Source of the DNA: Theodoxus fluviatilis | Taxonomy: Eukaryota > Mollusca > Gastropoda > Cycloneritida > Neritidae | Assembly: GCA_034096865.1 (NCBI GenBank) | Contig: JAWQFJ010025792.1 | Location: 22,501 to 86,500 of the forward strand | Length of the DNA stretch: 64,000 nt | Reading direction: 5' to 3' | Shown here: positions 1 through 10,800 of the stretch, in pieces | How positions within the stretch are numbered: the first letter of the stretch is position 1 | Layout of the letters: every line of letters begins with the position of its first letter | Notes under the pieces: model-generated | Database searches by the model: none | The model's input: only the letters and a program-made list of their open reading frames with translations | What the model was told of the DNA's origin: nothing | Translations under genes and position numbers: made by a program

Positions 1-75
1 AGAAGAAGGAAGAAGAAGAAGGAAGAAGAAGGAAGAAGAAAGAAAAGAAAGAAGAAGAAGAAGAAGAAGCACATG
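1..75. repeat. AAG/AGAAGG purine microsatellite
   Basis: The window opens in a purine-only tract of GAA and GGAA units with interruptions. It probably continues beyond the left edge. No coding potential is claimed. Confidence 0.9.
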
Positions 76-128
76 CTGTTAGATGGCTCAGCAGTAGCAG
101 ACCAATGAAGTAAGCAAGATCTGATATC

Positions 129-383
129 GTGGAAACTGGAAAGAGTACAGAATCAAAACATCAAAGAGTTACGAAACTCCTACCAGAAACAATCGTAGAG
201 GCGGATGAAGTCAAAATACTCTGGGACTTTGAGGTTAGAACGGATGGGAGGGTCACACCTTGGAGACCCGTCATTGTTTATTGGACGAAACGCACAAAAC
301 TACAGTCATTATTAGTGTCGCAATTCCAAGTGACAAGAACTCAAGACCAAAAGCACGAGAAGATCGGAGATTTTAAAAATTGA
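129..383 (+). mobile_element. Non-LTR retrotransposon ORF relic
   Basis: An 84-codon open frame contains ILWDFEVRTDGR followed by RPVIVYWTK and ends in a KHEKIGDF-like segment. This order (WDF, TD, RPDIVV-like, K) is what I know from the segment downstream of the reverse transcriptase in many invertebrate non-LTR elements, where RPDIVV is normal. Here the Asp is a Val, so the copy is decayed. The frame ends a few bases before the 395-1320 minisatellite. A second relic at 19236-19925 carries the next part of the same kind of protein. It is a fragment and not a host gene. Confidence 0.55.
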
Positions 384-394
384 CCTCCGACTGG

Positions 395-1320
395 ATGGAT
401 GGAAGGATACATCAATGGAAGGACTGGATAGATGCATGGATGGATACATCAATGGAAGGACTGGATAGATGGATGGATACATCAATGGAAGGACTGGATG
501 GATGGATAGATACATCAATGGAAGGACTGGATGGATGGATGGATACATCAATGGAAGGACTGGATGGATGGATGGATGGATACATCAATGGAAGGACTGG
601 ATGGATGGATGGATACATCAATGGAAAGACTGGATGGATGGATGGGTGAATACACCAATGGAAGGACTAATGGATGGATGGATGGATACATTAATGGAAG
701 GACTGGATGGATGGATGGATGGATGGATGGATACATCAATGGAAGGACTGGATGGATGGATGGATACATCAATGGAAGGACTGGATGGATGGATACATCA
801 TTGGAAGCACTGGATGGATGGATGGATGGATACATCAATGGAAGAACTGGATGGATGGATACATCAATGGAAGGACTGGATGGATGGATGGATACATCAA
901 TGGAAGGACTGGATGGATGGATGGATACATCAATGGAAGGACTGGATGGATGGATACATCAATGGAAGGACTGGATGGATGGATGGATACGTCAATGGAA
1001 GCACTGGATGGATGGATGGATGGATGGATACATCATTGGAAGCACTGGATGGATGGATGGATTGATACATCAATGGAAGGACTGGATGGATGGATGGATA
1101 CATCAATGGAAGGACTGAATGGATGGATGGATACATCAATGGAAGGACTGGATAGATGGATGGATACATCAATGGAAGGACTGGATGGATGGATGGATAC
1201 ATCAATGGAAGGACTGGATGGATGGATGGATACATCAATGGAAGGACTGGATGGATGGATGGATACATCAATGGAAGGACTGGATGGATGGATGGATACA
1301 TCAGTGGAAGGACAGATGAA
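395..1320. repeat. About 33-bp minisatellite with ATGG slippage
   Basis: About 28 tandem units share the core TACATCAATGGAAGGACTGG followed by a variable number of ATGG. Units are therefore 29, 33 or 37 bp long, with 33 the commonest. Point variants (GGAAGCAC, GTCAATGG, TTAATGG) are scattered. Most reading frames are open for long runs because the units rarely contain stops, giving [15 protein letters not shown] peptides that I regard as spurious. Confidence 0.93.
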
Positions 1321-1744
1321 GCTAAATGGTCTGTCTGGCCATGTAGGCTATAAAAGGTTCCATGAGTACGCATGGTGCAAGCCCAAGTCAAGACTTTATT
1401 TCCCTCATCATTCGCCTTTTACGAATTAGACAGACTGACACGGTGGATCACTTCCTGTCCTCGACTCCCTGGGAGGTATTAAGGGTAGAGCCAACAATTA
1501 TTATTCACGCTGTGCTCTGGTTTGAGGGAGGTTCAGGGGAAGCAGTTTGACTGGGAATGTAGGCTTTCTGATACAACAGACAACCTTTTTGTGTGTACCA
1601 GAATAGCATGGAGGCAACTGTGACACAGTCTGAAGAATTTAGGAAGACCGAGTCTGAAGCAGGCCTTCCACACTTCGCCCAAGATCAACCGTTACAAGAA
1701 AGGTGCCAAGGCTTTTGCTGATGACTTGTAAACATCTCTTGCAG
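1321..1744. other. No feature recognised (probable FUT8-like intron)
   Basis: This is unique-looking sequence between the minisatellite and the first FUT8-like exon I can place. The stretch at 1342-1356 (CATGTAGGCTATAAAAGG) resembles the end of a dispersed repeat also seen near 53180. I found no convincing exon for the FUT8 coiled-coil region. Confidence 0.5.
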
Positions 1745-1829
1745 AGAATGGTCTGACGATGAGCCGTGGAGAAAAGAAGAGGCTGAGATGCTTTCAAAGG
1801 CAGTACAGCAAGAACTTCACAAACAACAG
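1745..1829 (+). CDS. FUT8: FUT8-like exon: end of stem region
   Basis: The acceptor is CTCTTGCAG and the donor CAACAG|GTGAAC. After one carried-over base the exon reads [16 protein letters not shown] then [12 protein letters not shown]. This aligns with the FUT8 segment GDWREKEAKDLTELVQRR that directly precedes NPKDCSKA. The end phase (0) matches the next exon, which begins with Asn-Pro. It is short and was found only by walking upstream from the next exon. Confidence 0.72.
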
Positions 1830-4800
1830 GTGAACCACTTGACGTTTTTACTTGACGACCAACGCGCACTGGTTTTTAACATGTCTGCGAAAGCGTAAAA
1901 CATTAAAAATATTCGTAATGTTCAGAGGCCATTTTCCTAAAAGTGCTACTGGTACGACTTTCATCTTCAAAAGCACATAGCATATACAATTTGATCCACA
2001 CTGTGCATACTTGTATCAAAATAATCAGAAAAGACTGCAGATTTAAAAACTCCTTGCATCTTTAAACACCTACACGTCGAGTTAGAACTGGTTAGGGGTT
2101 CTCCTGTAAGCTGGGAGTAAGAACCGACCCACCGCGTCTCCCTACGCGATTCGTAAAAGTCGAATAGTTAAGGAAAGTGTGACTTGACTCGCACTTACAA
2201 ACACCAGCTCTTATGAGTGTTGATGTCAGTGGGCTTACATGGCCTACACAGGCTGATAGGCCCGTAAAACTTCATTCATTCATTCATTCATTCATACATT
2301 CATTCAATCATTAATTATTCAATTGATTCCTTCATTCATGCATTCATTCATCCGTTTCATATCATTGATGGCTGGTCACATTTTTGTTTATTACATGTTC
2401 TCGGATGCCAGAGAGCGCCAAGCAAAAAGGGGACACAAGTGTTATTATTTCTCTACATGTGCAGGATGAACAGTTTGGTTTACATGCACTTTTGTGACTT
2501 GCCTTGCAGAACCCGTCCAACTGCAGTACTGCAAGAGTCCTGTTGTGCACTTTTGACAAGTCCTGTGGCATGGCCTGTAAGCTGCACCACGTGGTCCACT
2601 GTTTCGCCCTGGCCTACGCCTCCAGACGAGTGCTGCTCGTGGTGGACAGTGGCTATCCCTACCAAAAGGAAAGCTGGTGGGGAACACACTTCCTCCCTCT
2701 TTCCAACACGTGTGGCCTCTCACATTTCAAAGGGGTCAAGGACGTCGAATGGACAGGTCAGTGGACAGATACCATCGCTAACATGGCATTTTTCAGGAAA
2801 CAGTTGTAACGAGCTGGATCACGATAATGATCTCTTTCATTTCTATGTGACAGCAGCTTGCGGGTTTTCATCCCGTTTTTGATACGATTTAGATCATAAC
2901 GATAACTGGACTCTCGTCTAATGATTCATCCGAGCGCTCGCTCGCTGTTGCTTGCGATTGGCAGTAGCAGCGATCGATCGGATCCTAGAATTGCATGGGT
3001 TGGTTGGATTGTTGGTCGATCGGTCGGTCGGTCAGTCAGTCAGTTGGTTACTTGCTTGCTTGCTTGGCTGGTTGCTTCGTTGCTTGGTTTGGCTTGGTTG
3101 GTTGGCTTGGTTGATTGGTTGGTTGGTTGGTTTGTTGGCTGGGTGGCTGGTTGGTTGGTTGGTTGGTTGGTTGGTTGGTTGGTTGGTTGGTTGGTTGGTT
3201 TGGTTTGGTTTGGTTGGCTGGTTTGGTTGGTCGGGTTGGTTGATCGGTTTGGTTGGTGGTTTTAACTCATGTGGAAGACAAACGCCGTTATTCTCTTGAA
3301 ACTGGACTGGTCATTATGCAGCACATTTAGGACCAGGCCGTATGCCGTCGGTTAGAAAGGAAACAGGGGACGCGTTTGGGGGAAAAGTAACGCTTGTACT
3401 AAACAGCCGGTGTTGTTTTTCTTTTGATTCCTTGTCCAGAGACCACAGCTATGGGACCACACCCAATAGTCCGAGTGCCCCTGGTGTCCTACACCAAGTG
3501 GCTTCCCTCGCTGTACCCTGTAGCAGTACCGCGCCACCTGTCGGAGTGACTGTTTCGCCTGCACTGCGCCCCCCACGTGTGGTGGGTGGGTCAGCTGCTC
3601 GCCTTCCTCACACGTCCCACCCCCAAACTCCAGGCCAGCCTGGACCAGATACGCGCCAAGATGGACTTCAAAAAACCCATCGTTGGGTATGCCACTTTGC
3701 ATTCTTTTGTACCCGCAATTATGAATGAAGGTAGACTGCAAACTCATTCTGGGTGCAATATAGTTCAGTGTTTCCTCGCAAGAACTCTACTATGTTATTC
3801 CATGTTTCTTCACGAGCGGTACGTAGTTTCCTTTATACTTCATCATCTCATATTTCTTAGAGGAAAAAATGTACTTCTGAGTTTCATTTCTGTTTGTATC
3901 TGTTGTAGGTGTCGTGCATGCTAACCTGCTCTTGCGACTGCTTGATCGCTGCCTGTTTGACTGCCTGTGTGTCTCCACGTCTCCCTCTGTGTCTTCCTCG
4001 CGTCTGCCTCTGTCTGCCTATATGTCTGTCTCTGTGTCTGCCTATATCTCTGCCTGTATGTCTGCCTATCTGCCTATATGTCTGTCTCTGTGTCTGCCTA
4101 TATCTCTGCCTATATATCTGCCTATATATCTGCCTATATCTCTGTCTATATCTCTGCCTATATCTCTGCCTATATATCTGCCTATATATCTGCCTATATC
4201 TCTGTCTATGTGTCTGCCTATATCTCTGCCTGTATGTCTGCCTATCTGCCTATATGTCTGTCTCTGTGTCTGCCTATATGTCTGTCTCTGTGTCTGCCTT
4301 TGTGTCTGCCTCTGTGTCTGCCTATATGTCTGTGTCTGTGTCTGCCTTTGTGTCTGCCTCTGTTTGCCTATATATATCTGTCTTTGTGACTGCCTATATG
4401 TCTACATGCATGTCTGCCTATGTGTCTGTATGTCTGCCTATATGTCTGCTTATATGTCTGCCTATATGTCTGCCTATATGTCTGCCCATCTGTCTATATG
4501 TCTGCCTCTGTGTCTGCCTATCTGTCTGAATGTCTGCCTATGTGTCTGCATATGTGTCTGCCTGTATGACTGCCTATCTGTCTATATGTCTGTCTCTGAG
4601 TCTGCCTGTTTGTTTGTCTGTATGTCTGTCTCTGTTTCTGACTATATGTCTGTCTCTGTGTCTGCTTGGTTGCTTGTTTGTATGTCTGCCTATGTGTCTG
4701 CCTATATGTCTGCCTCTGTGTCTGCCTGTGTGTTTGCCTCTATGTCTGCCTCTGTGTCTGTCTGTCTATTTGCCTATATGTCTGCCCCTGTGTCTGTCTG

Positions 4801-7800
4801 TCTATTTGTCTATATATCTGCCTTTGTGTCTGACTGCGTTTGCCTCTATGTCTGCCTCTGTGTCTGCCTATATGTCTGCCTCTGTGTCTGCCTCTATGTC
4901 TGCCTCTGTGTCTGCCTCTGTGTCTGCCTCTGTGTCTGCCTCTGTGTCTGCCTCTGTGTCTGCCTATATGTCTGCCTCTGTGTCTGCCTATATGTCTGCC
5001 TCTGTGACTGCCTGTTTGTTTGTATGTCTGCCTCTATGTCTGCCTCTGTATCTGCCTGTGTGTCTGCCTGTTTGTCTGCATTTGGTTCCGCCTCTATGTC
5101 TGCTGCTGTGTCTGTATCTGTGTCTGTCGCCCTACTTCTCTCTATGTCCGTCTGTATGTCTTCCTCTGTATCTGCTTGTGTGTCTGTCTGTATGTCTAAC
5201 TGCATGTCTTCCTGTATGTGTGCCTGCATGTCTGCCTGTCTATCTGCCTATCTGTATGTATGTCTGCCTTTGTGTCTGCCTCTGTGTCTGCCTGTTTGTA
5301 TGTTTGCCTCTATGTCTGTCTCTGCGTCTGCCTGTCTGTATGTCTGCTTGCGTGCCTGCCTATGTGTCTGCCTGTATGTCTGCCTGTATATCTGCCTATC
5401 TGTCTGTATGTCTGACTCTGTGTCTGCAAGCCTGTTTGTATGTCTGCCGCTGGGTCTGCCTCTGTGTCTACCTGTCTGTCTGTATGTTTGCCTCTATGTC
5501 TGCCTCTGTATCTGCCTCTGTATCTGCCTGTGTGTCTGCCTGTGTGTCTGCCTGTGTGTCTGCCTGAATGTCTGCATTTGGTTCCGCCTCTGTGTCTGCC
5601 GCTGTGTCTGCCTCTGTGTCTGCCGGTCTATTTCTCTGTATATCCGTCTGTATGTCTGCCTCTGTATCTGCCTGTGTGTCTCCTTTATATCTGTATGTCT
5701 GCCTGCTTGTCTGCCTGTATGTGTGCCTGTATGTCTGCCTGTATGTCTGCTTGTATGTCTGCCCGTATGTCTGCCCGTATGTCTGCCTGTGTGTCTGCTT
5801 GAATGTCTGCTTGTATGTCTGCCTGCATGCCTGCTTGTATGTCTGCCTGTATGTCTGCTTGTATGTCTCCCTGCATGTCTGTCTTTATGTCTGCCTGCAT
5901 GTCTGCCTGTATGTCTGCCTGTGTGACTGCTTGTATGTCTGCCTGAGTGTCTGCTTGTATGTCTGCCTGTATGTCTGTTTGTATGTCTGCCTGTATATCT
6001 GCTTGCGTGTCTGCTTGCATATCTGCCTGTATATCTGCCCGTATGTCTGCCTGTATGTCTGCCTGTATGTCTGTTTGTCTGACTGTATGTCTGCCTGTAT
6101 GTCTGTCTGTATGTCTGCTTGTCTGACTGTATGTCTGTCTGCATGTCTGCTTGTATGTCTGCCTGTATGTCTGTTTGTATGTCTGCCTGTATATCTGCTT
6201 GCGTGTCTGCTTGCATATCTGCCTGTATATCTGCCCGTATGTCTGCCTGTATGTCTGCCTGTATGTCTGTTTGTCTGACTGTATGTCTGCCTGTATGTCT
6301 GTCTGTATGTCTGCTTGTCTGACTGTATGTCTTCCTGTATGTCTGCCTGTATGTCTGCCTGTTTGTCTGCTTGCTGCCTGCATGTCTGCCTGTATGTCTG
6401 CTTGTATGTCTGCCTGTATGTCTGCTTTTCTGCCTGTATTTCTGCCTGTATGTCTGCTTGTATGTCTGCCTGTATGTCTGCTTGTCTGACTGTATTTCTG
6501 CTTGTATGCCTGCTTGTCTGTCTGCATGTCTGCCTGTATGTCTGCCTGTATGTCTGCTTGTCTGCCTGTATTTCTGCCTGTATGTCTGCCTGTATGTCTG
6601 CCTGTATGTCTGCCTGTATGTCTGCCTGTATGTCTGCCTGTATGTCTGCCTGTATGTCTGCCTGTATGTCTGCCTGCATGTCTGCCTGTATGTCTGCCTG
6701 CATGTCTGCCTGTTTGTCTGCCTGTATGTCTGCCTGTATGTCTGCCTGTATGTCTGCTTGTCTGCCTGTATGTCTGCCTGTTTGCCTGCCTGTATGTCTG
6801 CCTGTATGTCTACCTGTATGTCTGCCTGTATGTCTGCCTTTATGTCTGCTTGTCTGCCTGTATGTCTGCTTGTCTGCCTGTATGTCTGCCTGTATGTCTG
6901 CCTGTATGTCTGCTTGTCTGCCTGTATGTCTGCCTGCATGTCTGCCTGTATGTCTGCCTGTATGTCTGCTTGTCTGCCTGTATGTCTGCCTGTATATCTG
7001 CCTGTATGTCTGCCTGTATGTCTGCCTGTATGTCTGCCTGCATGTCTGCCTGTATGTCTGCCTGCATGTCTGCTTGTATGTCTGCCTGTATGTCTGCCTG
7101 TATGTCTGCCTGTATGTCTGCCTGCATGTCTGCCTGCATGTCTGTCTGTATGTCTGCCTGTATGTCTGCCTGCATGTCTGCCTGCATGTCTGCCTGCATG
7201 TCTGTCTGTATGTCTGCCTGCATGTCTGCCTGTATGTCTGCCTGTATGTCTGCCTGTATGTCTGCCTGCATGTCTGCCTGCATGTCTGTCTGTATGTGTG
7301 CCTGTATGTCTGCCTGCATGTCTGTCTGTATGTCTGCCTGCATGTGTGCCTGTATGTCTGTCTGTATGTCTGCCTGTATGTCTGCCTGCATGTCTGTCTG
7401 TATGTCTGCCTGCATGTCTGCCTGCATGTCTGTCTGTATGTCTGCCTGTATGTCTGCCTGCATGTCTGTCTGTATGTCTGCCTGCATGTCTGCCTGTATG
7501 TCTGCCTGCATGTCTGCCTGTATGTCTGCCTGCATGTCTGCCTGTATGTCTGCCTGTATGTCTGCCTGTATGTCTGCCTGTATGTCTGCCTGTATGTCTG
7601 CCTGTATGTCTGCCTGTATGTCTGCCTGTATGTCTGCCTGTATGTCTGCCTGTATGTCTGCCTGTATGTCTGCCTGTATGTCTGCCTGCATGTCTGCCTG
7701 CATGTCTGTCTGTATGTCTGCCTGCATGTCTGCCTGTATGTCTGCCTGTATGTATGCCTGCATGTCTGCCTGCATGTCTGCCTGTATGTCTGCTTGTCTG

Positions 7801-10800
7801 CCTGTATGTCTGCCTGCATGTCTGCCTGTATGTCTGCCTGTATGTCTGCCTGTATGTCTGCCTGTATGCCTGCCTGCTTGTCTGCCTGCCTGTATGTCTG
7901 CCTGCATGTCTGCTGTATGTCTGCCTGTATGTCTGCTTGTCTGCCTGTATGTCTGCCTGTATGTCTGCCTGTATGTCTGCCTGTATGTCTGCCTGTATGT
8001 CTGCCTGTATGTCTGCCTGTATGTCTGCCTGCATGTCTGCCTGTATGTCTGCCTGTATGTTTGCCTGTATGTCTGTCTGTATGTCTGCTTGTCTGTCTTT
8101 ATGTCTGCCTGTATGTCTGCCTGTATGTCTGCCTGCATGTCTGCCTGTATGTCTGCCTGTATGTCTGCCTGCTTGTCTGCCTGTATGTCTGCCTGTATGT
8201 CTGCCTGTATGTCTGCCTGTATGTCTGCCTGTATGTCTGCCTGTGTGTCTGCCTGTATGTCTGCCTGTGTGTCTGCCTGTGTGTCTGCTTGTATGTGTGC
8301 CTGCATGTCTGCCTGTATGTCTGCTTGTATGCCTGCTTGTATGTCTGCCTGTATGTCTGCTTGTCTGCCTGTATGTCTGCTTGTCTGCCTGTATGTCTGC
8401 CTGTATGTCTGCCTGTATGTCTGCCTGTATGTCTGCCTGTATGTCTGTCTGTATGTCTGCTTGTATGTCTGCCTGTATATCTGCCTGTGTGTCTGCCTGT
8501 ATGTCTGCTTGTCTGCCTGTATGTCTGCCTGTATATCTGCCTGTGTGTCTGCCTGTATGTCTGCTTGTCTGCCTGTATGTCTGCCTGTTTGTCTGCCTGT
8601 ATGTCTGCCTGTGTGTCTGCCTGTGTGTCTGCTTGTATGTCTGCCTGCATTTCTGCCTGTATGTTTGCTTGTATGTCTGCCTGTATGTCTGCTTGTCTGC
8701 CTGTATGTCTGCCTGTATGTCTGCCTGTGTGTCTGCCTGTATGTGTGCTTGTATGTCTGCCTGTATGTCTGCATGTCTGCCTGTATGTCTGCTTGTATGT
8801 CTGCCTGTATGTCTGCCTGCATGTCTGCCTGTATGTCTTCCTGTATGTCTGCCTGTATGTCTGCCTGCATGTCTTCCTGTATGTCTGCCTGTATGTCTGC
8901 CTGTATGTCTGCCTGTATGTCTGCCTGTATGTCTTCCTGCATGTCTGCCTGCATGTCTGCCTGTATGTCTGCCTGTGTGTCTGCCTGTCTGTCTTCCTGT
9001 ATGTCTGCCTGCATGTCTGCCTGCATGTCTGCCTGCATGTCTGCCTGCATGTCTACCTGTATGTCTGCCTGTATGTCTGCTTGTATGTCTGCCTGTCTGT
9101 CTGCCTGCATGTCTGCCTGCATGTCTGCCTGTATGTCTGCCTGTATGTCTGCTTGTATGTCTGCCTGTATGTCTGCCTGTATGTCTGCCTGTATGTCTGC
9201 CTGCATGTCTGCCTGCATGTCTGCCTGTATGTCTGCCTGTATGTCTACCTGTATGTCTGCCTGTTTGTCTTCCTGTATGTCTGCCTGTCTATCTGCCTGT
9301 CTGCCTGCATGTCTGCCTGTGTGTCCGCTTGTCTGCCTGAATGTCTGCCTGTATGTCTGTTTGTCTGCCTGTATGTCTGCCTGTATGTCTGCCTGTATGT
9401 CTGTCTATATGTCTGCCTGTATGTCTTCTTGTCTGCCTGTATGTCTGCCTGTATGTCTGTCTGTATGTCTGCCTGTATATCTGCCTGTATGTCTGCCTGT
9501 ATTCTGCCTCAGTGTTTGCCTGTATGTCTACCTGTATGTCTGCCTGTATGTCTCTCTGTATGTCTGCCTGTATGTCTGCCTGTATGTCTGCCTGTATGTC
9601 TGCCTGTATGTCTGCCTGTGTGTCTACTTGTATGTCTGCCTGTATGTCTACCTGTATGTCTGTCTGTATGTCTGCCTGTATGTCTGCCTGCATGTCTGCC
9701 TGTATGTCTGCCTGTATGTCTGACTGTATGTCTGCCTGTATGTCTGCCTGTATGTCTGCCTGCATGTCTGCCTGCATGTCTGCCTGTATGTCTGCTTGTC
9801 TGCCTGTATGTCTGCTTGTCTGCCTGTATGTCTGCCTGTATGTCTGCCTGCTTGTCTGCCTGTGTGTCTGCCTGTGTGTCTGCCTGTATGTCTGCTGTAT
9901 GTCTGCTTGTCTGCCTGGATGTCTGCCTGTATGTCTGCCTGTATGTCTGCCTGTATGTCTGCCTGTATGTCTGCCTGTTGTCTGCTGTATGTCTGCCTGT
10001 ATGTCTGCTGTATGTCTGCCTGTATGTCTGCCTGCTTGTCTGCCTGTATGTCTGCCTGTATGTCTGCCTGTATGTCTGCCTGTATGTCTGCCTGTATGTC
10101 TGCCTGCATGTCTGCCTGTATGTCTGCCTGTATGTCTGCCTGTATGTCTGCCTGTATGTCTGCTTGTCTGCCAGTATGACTGCCTGTATGTCTGTCTGTA
10201 TGTCTGCCTGTATGTCTGCCTGTATGTCTGCCTGTATGTCTGCCTGTATGTCTGCCTGTATGTCTGCCTGCATGTCTGCCTGTATGTCTGCCTGTATGTC
10301 TGCCTGTATGTCTGCCTGCATGTCTGCCTGTATGTCTGCCTGTATGTCTGCTGTTGTCTGCCTGTATGTCTGCCTGTATGTCTGCCTGCATGTCTGCCTG
10401 CATGTCTGCCTGTATGTCTGCTTGTCTGCCTGTATGTCTGCTTGTCTGCCTGTATGTCTGCCTGTGTGTCTGCCTGTTTGTCTGTCTGTATGTCTGCCTG
10501 TGTGTCTGCCTGTATGTCTGCCTGTATGTCTGCCTGTGTGTCTGCCTGCTTGTCTGTCTGTATGTCTGCCTGTATGTCTGCCTGTATGTCTGCCTGTATG
10601 TCTGCCTGTATGTCTGCCTGTATGTCTGCCTGTATGTCTGTATGTCTGCCTGTATGTCTGCCTGTATGTCTGCCTGTATGTCTGCCTGTATGTCTGCCTG
10701 TATGTCTGCCTGCATGTCTGCCTGTATGTCTGCCTGCATGTCTGCCTGTATGTCTGCCTGTATGTTTGCCTGTATGTCTGTCTGTATGTCTGCTTGTCTG

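Noticed and set aside
469..1429. Trp/Met/Asp-rich ORFs in the 33-bp minisatellite
   Set aside because: Overlapping frames on both strands are all open and mirror the repeat unit.
3909..3930. Possible FUT8-like exon start after TGTTGTAG at 3908
   Set aside because: The phase would allow Gly-Val, but the next residues do not match the family. The exon at 13692 continues the motif perfectly in the right phase.
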